Origin: Gilliamella sp. Occ3-1
GTDB taxonomy: Bacteria > Pseudomonadota > Gammaproteobacteria > Enterobacterales > Orbaceae
Direction of reading: 5' to 3'
Length of the DNA: 59,551 nucleotides
NCBI RefSeq assembly: GCF_001690655.1
Contig: NZ_LZHQ01000017.1
Location: 1-59,551 of the forward strand
Position numbers and translations under genes: made by a program
Part shown: positions 28,966 through 41,572 of the stretch, piece by piece
Position numbering within the stretch: the first letter of the stretch is position 1
How the letters are laid out: the number at the start of each line of letters is the position of its first letter
The notes under the pieces: model-generated
Told to the model about the DNA's origin: nothing
Database searches by the model: none
What the model saw: only the letters and a program-made list of their open reading frames with translations

Positions 28966-31059
<2,094 letters not shown>

Positions 31060-31066
<7 letters not shown>

Positions 31067-31686
31067 CGCAAAATTGCAATACCCAATTAGATTTACAACA
31101 ACTCAATTGGCAAAAAGTGAATAATTTAATGCCAGTCATTATTCAGCATTATGTTTCGGGCGATGTGTTAATGCTTGGCTATATGAATCAAGAAGCGTTA
31201 GCACAAACACAAAATAGCGGCAAAGTCACTTTTTATTCACGAACCAAACAGCGCCTTTGGACAAAGGGTGAAACTTCTGGCTATTTTCTTAATGTTGTGA
31301 GTATTTCAACTGATTGTGATAATGATACATTATTGATTTTAGTTGATCCAGTTGGCTCAACTTGCCATACCGGCTCAACAAGTTGTTTTGCTTCGACTAA
31401 AACCCAATGGGGATTTTTATTTGAATTAGAACAGATAATTGCAGGGCGTAAAAATGCCGATCCTAAATCATCATATACCGCAAAACTGTATCATGACGGC
31501 ACTAAGCGCATAGCCCAAAAAGTGGGAGAAGAAGGCGTTGAAACAGCCCTTGCTGCAACAGTTCATGACAGAGAGGAACTAAAAAATGAATCTGCCGATT
31601 TAATTTATCATTTATTAGTTTTACTCCAAGACCAGAATCTGTCTTTACAAGATGTCATTGGTATTTTAAAAGCAAGACATAAATAG
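31060..31686 (+). CDS. hisI: Bifunctional PRA-CH / PRA-PH HisI(E)
   Basis: This fusion carries out steps 2 and 3 of the pathway. The N-terminal ~115 residues are the zinc-dependent phosphoribosyl-AMP cyclohydrolase ([48 protein letters not shown]). The C-terminal part is the phosphoribosyl-ATP pyrophosphatase helical domain ([28 protein letters not shown]). It is the last gene of the operon and is followed by a terminator. The complete set GDCBHAFI indicates histidine prototrophy. Confidence 0.97.
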
Positions 31687-31699
31687 TTATAATCCATCC

Positions 31700-31723
31700 A
31701 AAGTGCGAGTTATATCGCACTTT
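31700..31723 (+). terminator. Terminator of the his operon
   Basis: AAAGTGCGA and TCGCACTTT form a perfect 9-bp stem with loop GTTATA, followed by GTTTCAATTTTTTT. It is 14 bp after the hisI stop. Confidence 0.85.
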
Positions 31724-31762
31724 GTTTCAATTTTTTTATTCTCATAAAAAAGATAGAATAAA

Positions 31763-32734
31763 TTAGTAAACTGGTAATTTTACCCCGTTAAACATCGTTA
31801 ATACTTCGGAATTTTTTTCACATAACATAAGTTTGTTTACAGCTTGTCGATTCAAATGAGCCGAAAACTGACTGATAAAATCATACATATAACTGCGTAA
31901 ATATAATGAGCGAGGAAAAACAATATAGGTCGTGCTGTAAGGAAAAATATGTCCAGCATTAAGTACAACTAAATCTTCATCTGAAGTATTGATCACCGCC
32001 ATTTTTGCCACAATACCAACGCCGACACCTAATTTAACATAAGTTTTAATTAACTCAGCATCCGTTGTGCTAAAAACAATATTAGGTGATTGGTTAGCAC
32101 GCAAGAAAGCTTGATTTAAATCTGAACCATCATTAGAAAAATCATAGCTAACTAACGGATATTTTGAAAGCTCTTCAATCGAAATTAATTTACTTTTGGC
32201 AAGCGGATGATCTTTCATCACAATCACAGCTTGATTCCAGTGATAGCAAGGTAAGGCAATCATATCATCGCTAAGCTGTGAGATATCGGTCACAATAGCA
32301 AATTCAGCCTGACCTGCTTGAGTTTGTAAAATACATTGAGGAGATGATCCTTGCTCCATATGCAATGTAATATTTGGATATTGCTGCATAAACTGTTGAA
32401 TCACAACTGGCAATGTATAACGAGCTTGAGTATAGGTAGTGGTAATTGTTAATGAGCCTTGATTTGGTTGACTAAACTCTTTGGCGATAATCTTAATATC
32501 ATTGGACTTATTGAGGATCTCTCGGGCAAGAGCAATGATTTTTTCACCAACCGGTGTGATTTGAGAAAGGTGTTTACCCACTCGAGTAAATATCTGAACG
32601 CCGAGCTCGCCTTCTAATAATTTTATTTGTTTGCTTATACCGGGTTGAGAGGTATACAGTTTTTCGGATGTTAGCGATACATTGAGGTCGTTATTTGCGA
32701 CCTCAACAATATAGCGTAATTGTTGCAATTTCAT
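31763..32734 (-). CDS. cysB: HTH-type transcriptional regulator CysB
   Basis: CysB is the LysR-type master regulator of cysteine and sulfate assimilation, responding to N-acetylserine. I chose the ATG at 32734 (323 residues), which matches MKLQQLRYIVEV; 17 upstream codons are basic and poorly conserved. The HTH contains SEKLYTSQPGISKQIKLLEGELG, and the effector domain keeps GSLTITTTYTQARYTLP, LPCYHWN and TDAELIKTYVKLGVGVG. The gene lies next to topA as in E. coli, although here both are on the same strand with topA upstream. Confidence 0.95.
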   Translation of the reverse strand: MKLQQLRYIVEVANNDLNVSLTSEKLYTSQPGISKQIKLLEGELGVQIFTRVGKHLSQITPVGEKIIALAREILNKSNDIKIIAKEFSQPNQGSLTITTTYTQARYTLPVVIQQFMQQYPNITLHMEQGSSPQCILQTQAGQAEFAIVTDISQLSDDMIALPCYHWNQAVIVMKDHPLAKSKLISIEELSKYPLVSYDFSNDGSDLNQAFLRANQSPNIVFSTTDAELIKTYVKLGVGVGIVAKMAVINTSDEDLVVLNAGHIFPYSTTYIVFPRSLYLRSYMYDFISQFSAHLNRQAVNKLMLCEKNSEVLTMFNGVKLPVY

Positions 32735-32844
32735 AACACTCAAACGCTCCTTTAACTGTATGCCTTTCTTCCTTTTTAATAACATTACAAAAGGAAGAAT
32801 TGCTAAGGTAAGTCATTTCACAGCCTAGCACAAAAGAATAATTA

Positions 32845-32884
32845 TTTTATACTAAAACGTATACTTTCCTGAAAGTTTTTCACA
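32845..32884 (+). repeat. Dispersed ~40-bp intergenic repeat, copy 2
   Basis: TTTTATACTAAAACGTATAC followed by TTTCCTGAAAGTTTTTCACA matches the copies at 17012 and (inverted) 51643. The internal palindromes are TATAC/GTATA and ACTTTC/GAAAGT; the arms differ from the other copies in compensating ways. It lies between topA and cysB. Confidence 0.6.
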
Positions 32885-32902
32885 AAATTCAGACGTGCTT
32901 AC

Positions 32903-35512
32903 CTATTTTTTACTATTGATCCATTTGCCATCCACATATTGCATCACCCAACCTGTCGATTTTCCATTAACTTCAGAAGTAACATATTGTTGTTTATTTT
33001 TACGGCTAAAACGAACAATTGATGGATTACCATTAGGATCTTTATTTGGTGCTTCGGTCAAATAAATGAATTTTTCGGGCAAGCGCTCTTTAAAACGTTG
33101 TAACTCTTCTATCAAAGGTGCGCGTGTTTCTCTTGATTTTGGAAAATTATGCGCCGCCAAAAAGATACCCGCAGCACCGTCACGTAATACAAAATGTGCA
33201 TCTGACTTGGTGCATTTTAGTTCAGGTAGATCAACTGGGTCTTCTTTTGGTGGTGCAACATCACCATTTTTTAAGATCTTACGCGTATTTTTACAATCAG
33301 GATTAGTACAGCCCATATATAGGCCAAATCGCCCTGATTTTAAATGCATTTCTGAACCACATTTTTCGCATTCAATAATTGGCCCTTCATAACTTTTAAC
33401 CTTAAAGTTACCTTTTTCGACAATAAAACCATCACAAATCGGGTTATTGCCACAGATATGTAGTTTTCTTTCATTATCAAGTAGATAACTATCCATAGCC
33501 GTGTGACATTTTGGACAGCGTTTACGGGCTCTTAAAGCATCAGTTTCTGCTGTTTCAGCTTCTTCTAGAATATTTAATGTTTCGTGCTCAGGAATTAAGT
33601 TAATAGTCTGTTTACAACGCTCTTTAGGTGGCAACGCATAGCCTGAACAAGCTAAAAATACACCGGTACCAGCAGTTTTAATACCCATTTCACGCCCACA
33701 ATTTGGACATTTAATTTCAGGTGTTAGCACTAATGGATTAAGCTGCATTCCGCCTTTATCTGGTGCTTGTTCAGCAACCTCAAGATGCTGACTAAAGTCA
33801 CTGAAAAACTGATCCAGCACTTCACGCCATTCTTGTTTTTTATGAGCAATTTCATCCAGAGCATGTTCCATACGTGCTGTAAAATCATAACTCATTAGAT
33901 CATTAAAGTTTTCACTAAGTCTATCGGTAACAATTTCACCAATTTTTTCAGCATAAAACCGACGATTATCTAAACGTACATAACCACGATCTTGTATTGT
34001 CGAAATAATGGTTGCATAAGTCGATGGTCGCCCAATTTCTCGCTTTTCAAGCTCTTTAACAAGAGATGCTTCGTTATATCTTGCTGGTGGTTTGGTAAAA
34101 TGTTGATTTGGATTTAAGTTAATTAAATCAAGCTTATCGTTTATCGATAGTGATGGTAATATTTTATCTTCATTATTTTTGGCTAGCTGTGGCTGCACTT
34201 TAGTCCAACCATCAAAACGCAATGTCCGACCTTTGGCTTTTAAAGTAAAATCACCTGAATTAACCGTAATTGTTGTTGAGTTATATTCAGCCGATGTCAT
34301 TTGGCAAGCTACAAATTGGCGCCAAATTAGTTGGTATAATTTAGTGGCATCAGCTTCAACATCACTAAGATTATCAGCTAAGATAGTAACATCTGATGGG
34401 CGAATCGCTTCATGCGCTTCTTGCGAGTTCTTTTTACTACTGTATACATTAGCCGATTTTGGTAGATATTTATCGCCAAAATTTTTACCGATATAATCAC
34501 GTACCATCGCTAACGCATCCTGACTTAAATTGGTCGAGTCAGTACGCATATAGGTAATGTAACCAGCTTCATATAATCTTTGAGCCAACATCATGGTTTT
34601 TTTAACACCAAAACCAAGACGAGTACTTGCTGCTTGCTGTAAAGTTGAGGTAATAAAAGGTGCTGTTGGATTACTTTTAGTTGGCTTTTGTTCAATATTA
34701 GTTACTTGATATTGGTTTTTACTAAGTTCAGCTAGCGCAATATCAATGGCAATTTTATCTTTAGGTTCGAATGCTTCGTTTTTATAATGAGTAACTTGCA
34801 AACTTAATGGCTCATTTTTAGCCGTGTTCAAATCAGCAAACAGATCCCAGTATTCTTCAGGAATGAAAGCATGAATTTCGCGTTCACGCTCAACAACAAG
34901 ACGTACAGCAACAGATTGTACACGACCAGCTGATAACCCCCTAGCAACCTTTTTCCAAAGTAATGGCGATAGCATAAAGCCAACTACCCGATCCATAAAT
35001 CGACGTGCTTGCTGGGCGTTAACCCGATCCATATCAAGCATCGATGGTTCATTAAAAGCATTTTTGATCGCCGTTTTGGTAATTTCGTTAAAAACAACAC
35101 GACGATATTTGCTATCTTCACCACCTATCACGTCTTTAAGATGCCATGCAATGGCTTCCCCTTCTCTATCCAAATCGGTTGCGAGATAGATCATGTCAGC
35201 ATCTTTAGCCAGTTTTTTCAGTTCAGATACTACCCTTTCTTTACCTGGTAGAATTTCGTAATGCGCTTTCCAACCGTTATATGGATCAACGCTCATGCGA
35301 TCAACCAATACTTGTTTTTCTGAACGTTTAACTTTTTTCTCAACTTTATCTTTTTTGTCTTTTGTTGATTTTTCAGCTCGTTGGCTGCTACCACTCACAG
35401 GTAGATCGCGAATATGACCTACACTTGATTTAACCACGAAATCTTTGCCAAGATATTTATTGATCGTTTTTGCTTTGGCTGGTGATTCGACAATAACAAG
35501 GAATTTTCCCAT
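32903..35512 (-). CDS. topA: DNA topoisomerase I (TopA)
   Basis: TopA relaxes negative supercoils. The N-terminal Toprim domain begins [16 protein letters not shown] and contains [15 protein letters not shown] (metal site). The catalytic tyrosine is in [12 protein letters not shown], and [12 protein letters not shown] is the conserved dehydrated segment. Three C-terminal zinc ribbons follow ([27 protein letters not shown]) and then two ribbon-like domains rich in aromatic and basic residues. The 869-residue length equals that of enteric TopA. A good AAAGG site precedes the ATG. Confidence 0.97.
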   Translation of the reverse strand: MGKFLVIVESPAKAKTINKYLGKDFVVKSSVGHIRDLPVSGSSQRAEKSTKDKKDKVEKKVKRSEKQVLVDRMSVDPYNGWKAHYEILPGKERVVSELKKLAKDADMIYLATDLDREGEAIAWHLKDVIGGEDSKYRRVVFNEITKTAIKNAFNEPSMLDMDRVNAQQARRFMDRVVGFMLSPLLWKKVARGLSAGRVQSVAVRLVVEREREIHAFIPEEYWDLFADLNTAKNEPLSLQVTHYKNEAFEPKDKIAIDIALAELSKNQYQVTNIEQKPTKSNPTAPFITSTLQQAASTRLGFGVKKTMMLAQRLYEAGYITYMRTDSTNLSQDALAMVRDYIGKNFGDKYLPKSANVYSSKKNSQEAHEAIRPSDVTILADNLSDVEADATKLYQLIWRQFVACQMTSAEYNSTTITVNSGDFTLKAKGRTLRFDGWTKVQPQLAKNNEDKILPSLSINDKLDLINLNPNQHFTKPPARYNEASLVKELEKREIGRPSTYATIISTIQDRGYVRLDNRRFYAEKIGEIVTDRLSENFNDLMSYDFTARMEHALDEIAHKKQEWREVLDQFFSDFSQHLEVAEQAPDKGGMQLNPLVLTPEIKCPNCGREMGIKTAGTGVFLACSGYALPPKERCKQTINLIPEHETLNILEEAETAETDALRARKRCPKCHTAMDSYLLDNERKLHICGNNPICDGFIVEKGNFKVKSYEGPIIECEKCGSEMHLKSGRFGLYMGCTNPDCKNTRKILKNGDVAPPKEDPVDLPELKCTKSDAHFVLRDGAAGIFLAAHNFPKSRETRAPLIEELQRFKERLPEKFIYLTEAPNKDPNGNPSIVRFSRKNKQQYVTSEVNGKSTGWVMQYVDGKWINSKK

Positions 35513-35541
35513 AATTAAACCTTTCTATTCTGTTGTTTGTA

Positions 35542-36006
35542 TTATTTACTATCAATATTTACATCTAGGAGTGATAGTAAATCATCTTTAATTGTTGATA
35601 CTTTCGTTGCATATTGCTCTTTCTGCTCTGCATCTTCAATTAGTTGAGTAATGGTTTGTGACAACGTGCATCCACGGCGTTTAGCTAAATTAGCCAATCG
35701 TTGCCAAACTAAAAACTCCAAATCAATGGATTTTTTCCGAGTATTTTGTTGTTCTGCATTAAAATGGCGCTTTCGCCTTGCACGAATAGTTTGCTTAAGG
35801 CGATTATCTAAGTCAGGGTTTAAATGCTGTTTTATCCAATCAACGACACCAGTTGGGTTATGCTCTAATAACAATAACTCATTGACCGCCTGCTGCGCAG
35901 CGCTTTTTTCAATATAACGTGTAATTAACTCGCCTTCTAAGTGCCTTTTAACTAGATAATTCCATTTCCAACCACATTCAAGGTTTTCTAACTGTTGATA
36001 TTTCAT
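35542..36006 (-). CDS. matP: Macrodomain Ter protein MatP
   Basis: MatP binds matS sites across the terminus region, bridges them and, with ZapB, ties the terminus to the divisome. The 154-residue protein matches E. coli MatP closely: [22 protein letters not shown] at the N-terminus, the DNA-binding [23 protein letters not shown] and the ribbon-helix-helix core [35 protein letters not shown] precedes the start. Two perfect matS sites at 3266 and 6419, and a near match just before its own start, are in the window. Confidence 0.97.
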   Translation of the reverse strand: MKYQQLENLECGWKWNYLVKRHLEGELITRYIEKSAAQQAVNELLLLEHNPTGVVDWIKQHLNPDLDNRLKQTIRARRKRHFNAEQQNTRKKSIDLEFLVWQRLANLAKRRGCTLSQTITQLIEDAEQKEQYATKVSTIKDDLLSLLDVNIDSK

Positions 36007-36017
36007 CTGTTCACCTT

Positions 36018-36030
36018 GTGACGCTGTAAC
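36018..36030. promoter_or_regulatory. Near-perfect matS site at the matP start
   Basis: GTGACGCTGTAAC matches 12 of 13 positions of matS (one C changed to A in the second half-site). It lies 12 bp upstream of the matP start codon, a position where binding could repress matP. Confidence 0.45.
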
Positions 36031-36153
36031 TAAATAGCTATTTGTAGCATAATCTGCTCACACAATAAAGAAAATTATTGCGTTTGACAAATTTTTTATA
36101 AATCTGTTATCGTGAGCCTCTCATTTCGATCTTTATTTAAGGAATCCTACATA

Positions 36154-37842
36154 ATGGCTAAAGCTGATGTTATTTATATTAATGGCTATATTTACACCGC
36201 AGATAAACAAGACAACGTGTGTGAAGCTATCGCAATCGAAAATGGCTATATTATTGCAACAGGCTCCACGCAAGAAATAAATAGCAGTCGCTATGTTGAT
36301 AATCATACAAAAATTTATGATTTGCAAGGCAAAACAATGATGCCAGGTATTATTGACTCACATTTACACACCTTTTGGGGTGGCATGCAATTATCATCAT
36401 GTAATTTAAATTACCAAAGTTTAACTATTGATGAGACTTTAGCTATTATTCAAGACTATTTAGATAAAGATAATCCCAATCATAACGCTAATTGGTTGCA
36501 AGTCCGTGGTTGGTTACGCCAAGAAGTGTTGCCAATTGGTACAGATATTACTCGTTTTGATCTTGATAAACTCAATACAAAACGCCCTGTTATTTTGTTT
36601 TCAAATGATTGTCATACTTTGGTTGCTAACAGTATAGCATTAGAAAAATTTGGTTTAGATAGAAACACTCCTGAACCATCGGATGGTAAAATTGGTCGTA
36701 CTGATGACGGCGAATTAAATGGTATATTAGAAGATGCCCCAGCCATGCGTGCTTTTGATAGTATTTCTAAACTAACAGATGAACAAGCACTTAATATTGC
36801 TAAATTATCGCAAGCAGAATTAAATAAACAAGGCGTTACTGCTGTTATGGATGCTCGAATTACTGAAACTCAAGCCGATGCCTTTTTAAGACTACAGCAA
36901 CAGGATGGGCTTTCTATCCGCCTGTTTGGCGCTCGGGAATTGCCACCTGATGATGTATCATCAATCGCCGATATTCCAAATGTCATTGAGAAAGTAAAAC
37001 AGTTTGCCGCTCGTTATGATGATAAAAACTGGCAACCTAAACCAGGCATTAAAATATCACATACTAAGTTATTTGTAGATGGCGTAATGCAAGCACCTTT
37101 GATGACTGCACGATTACTTAAACCATATCAGTTAGAAAACGAAAAAGATCGTTACGGTGATCTTTATTATTCCACTGAAATGTTAGATGCATTAATACTT
37201 GAATCCGCAAAAGCAGGTTTTCACCCACATATGCATACTGTTGGTGAAGGGGCAATTGAAGTGGTACTTGATGCTATTGAAAAAATGCGAAAAGCCTTAC
37301 CTGATGCAGATATCCGTCCAAGCACTGCACATAACGAACTAAGCGCAACACACCAGTTTGCCAGATATAAACAATTAAATGCTTGCGTAGTATTTTCTTT
37401 CCAGTGGGCTGGTTGTAGTTCAGCAATGGTTGAGCAGTATCAAACTCTATTTGGTCCAGAGCGTTATAATGGATTAGAAGCGCACGGGCAATACATTGAT
37501 GCTGGTGTAAACTGTGCGTTTGGTAGCGATTGGCCAATTGATCCTTTAAACGAATGGTATGATTTCCAAATTGCTATGACTCGACAAATTGATGCTGATC
37601 ATCCACGATTAGACAGCGATCGTAATTTAACCATTACTGAAGTATTGCGTAGTGCTACTATCAATGCTGCATATGTATTAAATCAAGATGAATATATTGG
37701 TTCAATTGAAAAAGGTAAATTTGCTGATTTAATTATTTTAGATCGCAACCCATTTACCATACCAACTAATGATATCCAAAACGTTAACGTGTTAACAACT
37801 ATTGTTGGCGGTAAAACGGTTTATCAAAATGATGTAATTTAA
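36154..37842 (+). CDS. YtcJ-like metal-dependent amidohydrolase
   Basis: A 562-residue amidohydrolase of the YtcJ/COG1574 group, a cytoplasmic TIM-barrel metallohydrolase with flanking beta-sandwich. The HxH metal site is in GIIDSHLHTFWGG; later ligands fit HMHTVGEGAIEVVL and TAHNELS; the terminal Asp is in FGSDWPIDPLNEW; the sandwich returns with GSIEKGKFADLIILDRNP. Substrates of this group are mostly unknown amides or formamides. I chose the ATG at 36154 with AAGGA upstream. No partner gene is next to it. Confidence 0.88.
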   Translation: MAKADVIYINGYIYTADKQDNVCEAIAIENGYIIATGSTQEINSSRYVDNHTKIYDLQGKTMMPGIIDSHLHTFWGGMQLSSCNLNYQSLTIDETLAIIQDYLDKDNPNHNANWLQVRGWLRQEVLPIGTDITRFDLDKLNTKRPVILFSNDCHTLVANSIALEKFGLDRNTPEPSDGKIGRTDDGELNGILEDAPAMRAFDSISKLTDEQALNIAKLSQAELNKQGVTAVMDARITETQADAFLRLQQQDGLSIRLFGARELPPDDVSSIADIPNVIEKVKQFAARYDDKNWQPKPGIKISHTKLFVDGVMQAPLMTARLLKPYQLENEKDRYGDLYYSTEMLDALILESAKAGFHPHMHTVGEGAIEVVLDAIEKMRKALPDADIRPSTAHNELSATHQFARYKQLNACVVFSFQWAGCSSAMVEQYQTLFGPERYNGLEAHGQYIDAGVNCAFGSDWPIDPLNEWYDFQIAMTRQIDADHPRLDSDRNLTITEVLRSATINAAYVLNQDEYIGSIEKGKFADLIILDRNPFTIPTNDIQNVNVLTTIVGGKTVYQNDVI

Positions 37843-37874
37843 AATTTAAAATTTAAATTTTTTATGTCAAATTA

Positions 37875-37900
37875 CTACACCACAATTATTAGTGGTGTAG
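37875..37900. terminator. Bidirectional terminator between amidohydrolase and PTS genes
   Basis: CTACACCAC and GTGGTGTAG form a perfect 9-bp stem with an 8-base loop in the 78-bp gap between two convergent genes. Confidence 0.7.
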
Positions 37901-37920
37901 CATAAATAATTATCCAAGCT

Positions 37921-39315
37921 TTAATCAACTTCAATTGCTTTTGATTTTTCTGTTTCCACCGCTGTCGTTTTTGTGAAATGTAAGATAGCAGCAATAATCA
38001 ATGCTCCGATAAACATATCAATCACATACCATATGGCTCCCTTAGTCACTCCCCCTAACGCTACTAGACCACCGAATGCGACAAGCGAATCTATGCCATT
38101 TATCATGCCTAACAAACCTGCAACCGCTGTACCAACAACAATTGCAATGATAACGCGTTTAGGATCTTTGGCGGCAAAAGGAATGGCACCTTCGGTTATC
38201 CCAGCTAACGATAAGAAAAAAGCTGTTATTCCAAACTCTTTTTCTTCTTTAGTATATTTTGAACGTGAAATAATCAATGATGACACCGCTAAACCTAATG
38301 GTGGAATAGCGCAGCACATACGAAACACGCCATTTGGACCATAAACCCCCTCAGCCATTGCTGCTAGGGTAAATGCAGTCGCCGCTTTACTACATGGTCC
38401 TCCCATATCAAGCGCCGCTAATACTCCGATTCCAATACCTAAAAATGCGGCATTCACCTCTGACATCCCTTTTAAAGTAGCGACCATAACTTTAACAAAC
38501 CAATCGAGAGGATAAGATAATCCATAAATGTAAAGTGGTGCCATCACTAATATCGTCACCGTAGGGATGATCATCACTGGCATAATCGAGGCAATTACCG
38601 GATGGACTTTAATCGTTTTCAACCATTTCACGAAATAGCCGATTAAAATACCAAAAATCATTGCACCAATAAATCCTGTACTAACTTGATTATAACCAAC
38701 TGGATTATTAACCACATAGCCCATAATAAATGCAGGCGCTAAAGCTGCATTGCCACCAATAGAGTAAGCCATATACGCAGCAAGTACTGGAACCATCATA
38801 GCAAAACCATATAAGGCAACTTGCTTTAAATCAATAAAGAATTGATTACTTGGCTCAATATTGCCATTGGTCACATTTCCTGTCATTAACACAATTGAAA
38901 AAAGAATTCCCGATGCGATAATGACAGGTAAAAACTTACTGATCCCCGTATTTAAAGCTCTAAATATCTCTTTACCGATACTATCTTTAACAACCTTTGC
39001 CGATGTTTTCTCAGCATTATTAAAAATATTGGCAGTATTTTTAACTGCTTCACCCGTACTTACTTTTATGACATTTTTATAAGGCTCAAGCCTATCGGCA
39101 TTTTCAATTGAAATATCAGTCGCTAATAAAATTATATCGGCATTTTTAAGATCTTGTTCAGTTAATGAATTTTCAATACCTGCAGCACCTTGGGTTTCGA
39201 CTTTATAATCCCAACCGCGTTTTTTCGCTTCATTTTCAATTTTTTGCTTAGCAATATATGTATGCGCCATCCCTGCGGTACACGCACAAATCGCAACAAT
39301 TTTTTTTCTAATCAT
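37921..39315 (-). CDS. PTS fructose-type EIIBC component
   Basis: The membrane permease and phosphotransfer part of a fructose/mannitol-family PTS. The EIIB domain has the phosphorylated Cys12 in ICACTAGMAHTYIA, and a short linker leads to the EIIC domain of about nine hydrophobic helices with GGPCSKAATAFTLA and the ITEGAIPFAAKDP loop typical of fructose EIIC. I chose the ATG at 39315 (464 residues) with AGAGG upstream; it overlaps the EIIA gene by 8 bp. The sugar could be fructose or a related compound; no catabolic enzyme gene is adjacent. Confidence 0.92.
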   Translation of the reverse strand: MIRKKIVAICACTAGMAHTYIAKQKIENEAKKRGWDYKVETQGAAGIENSLTEQDLKNADIILLATDISIENADRLEPYKNVIKVSTGEAVKNTANIFNNAEKTSAKVVKDSIGKEIFRALNTGISKFLPVIIASGILFSIVLMTGNVTNGNIEPSNQFFIDLKQVALYGFAMMVPVLAAYMAYSIGGNAALAPAFIMGYVVNNPVGYNQVSTGFIGAMIFGILIGYFVKWLKTIKVHPVIASIMPVMIIPTVTILVMAPLYIYGLSYPLDWFVKVMVATLKGMSEVNAAFLGIGIGVLAALDMGGPCSKAATAFTLAAMAEGVYGPNGVFRMCCAIPPLGLAVSSLIISRSKYTKEEKEFGITAFFLSLAGITEGAIPFAAKDPKRVIIAIVVGTAVAGLLGMINGIDSLVAFGGLVALGGVTKGAIWYVIDMFIGALIIAAILHFTKTTAVETEKSKAIEVD

Positions 39316-39742
39316 ATAAACCTCTAATCTTATTTGCCACAGATTGAATATCGCTTTTGAGCAAATCTTCGACAAAATCATCATTAGCTAAATTCGATGC
39401 TAATTTAGCAATAATGGATAAATGCTCTTTATTGGCATGCTCTGGCGCACCAATTAAAATAACTAATTTAACTTTATTACCATTATTCCAAACTATGCCA
39501 TTAATATATTTACCGACAACAATAAATGGTGTATTAACCGCTGTACTTTTAGCATGAGGCAATGCAATATCTGGCAACACATCTGTTTCCATTTCTTGCT
39601 CATGATCCATCACATCTTCAAAAAAACTTTTAACATCTATTAAATAAGGTTGGCTAGTTTGAGCCATTAAATTAATGATGGATGATTTCTGATTCGTAAC
39701 TTCACTGGTTAAATCAACCGATAAAACAGGGATTGACTGCAT
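39308..39742 (-). CDS. PTS fructose-type EIIA component
   Basis: A 144-residue EIIA of the fructose/mannitol (PtsN-like) fold. The phosphorylated histidine is His63 in DIALPHAKS, and VKLVILIGAPEHANKEHLSIIAKLA is the conserved helix-strand region. The ATG at 39742 has AGAGGA upstream; 36 codons before it are open but not family-like. It is the first gene of a two-gene unit with EIIBC, and a stand-alone HPr gene lies 1.8 kb away on the same strand. Confidence 0.9.
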   Translation of the reverse strand: MQSIPVLSVDLTSEVTNQKSSIINLMAQTSQPYLIDVKSFFEDVMDHEQEMETDVLPDIALPHAKSTAVNTPFIVVGKYINGIVWNNGNKVKLVILIGAPEHANKEHLSIIAKLASNLANDDFVEDLLKSDIQSVANKIRGLYD

Positions 39743-40102
39743 AAATAGATCCTCTTTATTAATGATAACTGCCCAAGATAAATTAATTTTCATTTCTTTG
39801 CATTTAATGTACAACAATTGATTTATGCTGACATTCATTTTGTCTGACAAATAATAGATGGGTCACAAATATGAAAAGTTTAACTCAAAGTTTTAATCAA
39901 TCCATCTAGATTAAATTGATCAGAAATAACTCGTAATATGCATTAAAGTTTATAATTTACCCGCTCTGGTGTTTTTTACAAAAAATTAGCTTGCATAATT
40001 ATTATAATATGGCAGAATTCCCTGCCGCTTTAAGCGGGTAAAAAGGCAAAACTATACTTAGTAGTTTTTTATTGTTTTTTGGACAGAGGAGCAAAATAAG
40101 TC
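39743..40102. other. Divergent control region between PTS operon and permease gene
   Basis: No gene. It holds the promoters of both directions. A good -10 (TATAAT at 40003-40008) and a CCGCTTTAAGCGG palindrome at 40025-40037 lie ahead of the permease gene. I see no obvious CRP or FruR site. Confidence 0.45.
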
Positions 40103-41464
40103 ATGTCCGCAATAAAAATGAAACGAGTTTTAACCACTCCTGCATTAATTGCATTTGGTTTAGCTTATATGGTTCCTTTAGGAATCTTCACCACTTATGG
40201 GGAAGTTACCGTTGCTAGTAACGGACACTTACCTGTAGCTTACATTATTACTCTTGCTATGATCTTCTTTACAGCATTGAGCTATTGCCGAATGGCAAAT
40301 AAGCTTCCAATTGCTGGTTCTGCTTATTCTTATGTACAACGTACTTTTGGTGGAAAAGTTGGTTTTTTAGTAGGTTGGGCACAAATCCTTGATTACCTAT
40401 TTTTACCAATATTAAATTATTTGGTATTAGGTATTTATCTTAATGAAGCATTTCCAAGTATTCCTGCTTATGTTTTTGTACTTGGTTCATTGTGTAGTGT
40501 TAGCTTATTAAACTATTTAGGTATTAAATTAATTAATTCAGTAAATTTTACATTGATTATCATTCAGATTTTTTTTATTGGATTATTTATCTTTTTAATC
40601 TTAACTAATGTAAGTCTAACTCCAGAAGCGATGATAAAGCCTCTGCAAGTTAATGCTGGTGATTTTAACGGTTTGCTCTCTGGCGCAGCAATTTTATGCC
40701 TAGCCTTTTTAGGCTTTGATGCCATTGCTACCCTAGCTGAAGAGTCTAATGATGCACAAAAATCACTACCAAGAGCGATTATATGGACAGTTCTTATTGC
40801 AGGCTGTATCTTTTTAGTTGTCTCTTACTGTGCTCACTTAGCTTATCCCGTATGGCAGGATTTTATAGATAATAAGGATACTGCAAGTTTAGACGTGGTT
40901 CGTCGAGTTGGTGATATTAGTCAGCTAGGGGGAAATTTTATGTATAACTTCTTCCAAGCGGCTTATTTAACAGGTGTCTTTGCCTCGGCAATGACTGCGC
41001 AAACCAGTGTATCACGAATTTTCTATGCCATGGGGCGAGAAGGCGTGTTACCTAAACAAATTTTTTATAAGGTTCATCCCCGCTTTAGAACACCTTATTT
41101 ATCGATTATTTTTGTCGCCTGTTTTTCACTATTATCATTAGTGTTAGAACTGAGTTTGGTTGTTTCTATGATCAGCTTTGGTGCTTTAGTTGCATTTACT
41201 TTTGTTAATTTGTGTGTAATTAAAAGCTACTTAAGCGATATCAAGGTAAAAACAGTTTCTGTCCTATTTAAATATGGGCTGTTGCCATCCATTGGTGTAT
41301 TACTTTCATTATGGTTATGGACAAGTCTTGATGCGACAGCGATGATTGTTGGTTTAGTTTGGTTATCTATTGGATTTATTTATTTAATTTATCTAACGAA
41401 AGGTTTTACCAAAAAATTACCATCAATTGATCATAAAGAATTGAATTCAATAATTAAAGATTAA
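40103..41464 (+). CDS. APC-family amino acid/polyamine permease (PuuP-like)
   Basis: A 453-residue inner-membrane transporter with about 12 helices in the LeuT fold. TPALIAFGLAYMVPLGIFTTYGEV in helix 1, GSAYSYVQRTFGGKVGFLVGWAQILDYLFLP and LCLAFLGFDAIATLAEESNDAQKSLPRAI resemble E. coli PuuP (putrescine importer) most closely, along with MGREGVLPK and HPRFRTP. Substrate is probably putrescine or an amino acid. The ATG has AGAGGAGC upstream. It looks monocistronic, ending at the hairpin at 41519. Confidence 0.88.
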   Translation: MSAIKMKRVLTTPALIAFGLAYMVPLGIFTTYGEVTVASNGHLPVAYIITLAMIFFTALSYCRMANKLPIAGSAYSYVQRTFGGKVGFLVGWAQILDYLFLPILNYLVLGIYLNEAFPSIPAYVFVLGSLCSVSLLNYLGIKLINSVNFTLIIIQIFFIGLFIFLILTNVSLTPEAMIKPLQVNAGDFNGLLSGAAILCLAFLGFDAIATLAEESNDAQKSLPRAIIWTVLIAGCIFLVVSYCAHLAYPVWQDFIDNKDTASLDVVRRVGDISQLGGNFMYNFFQAAYLTGVFASAMTAQTSVSRIFYAMGREGVLPKQIFYKVHPRFRTPYLSIIFVACFSLLSLVLELSLVVSMISFGALVAFTFVNLCVIKSYLSDIKVKTVSVLFKYGLLPSIGVLLSLWLWTSLDATAMIVGLVWLSIGFIYLIYLTKGFTKKLPSIDHKELNSIIKD

Positions 41465-41518
41465 TTTAATCTTTTTAAACAGGTCTACTTAAAAGTATTT
41501 AGTTATGCCCTTTTTAAA

Positions 41519-41546
41519 AATTCCGTCGACCTTAGTCGACGGAATT
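41519..41546. terminator. Bidirectional terminator between permease and HPr genes
   Basis: AATTCCGTCGAC and GTCGACGGAATT form a perfect 12-bp stem with loop CTTA. A runs of A on one side and T-rich sequence on the other suit both convergent genes. Confidence 0.85.
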
Positions 41547-41572
41547 ATTGAAATATTTATTAATTGAGTTAA

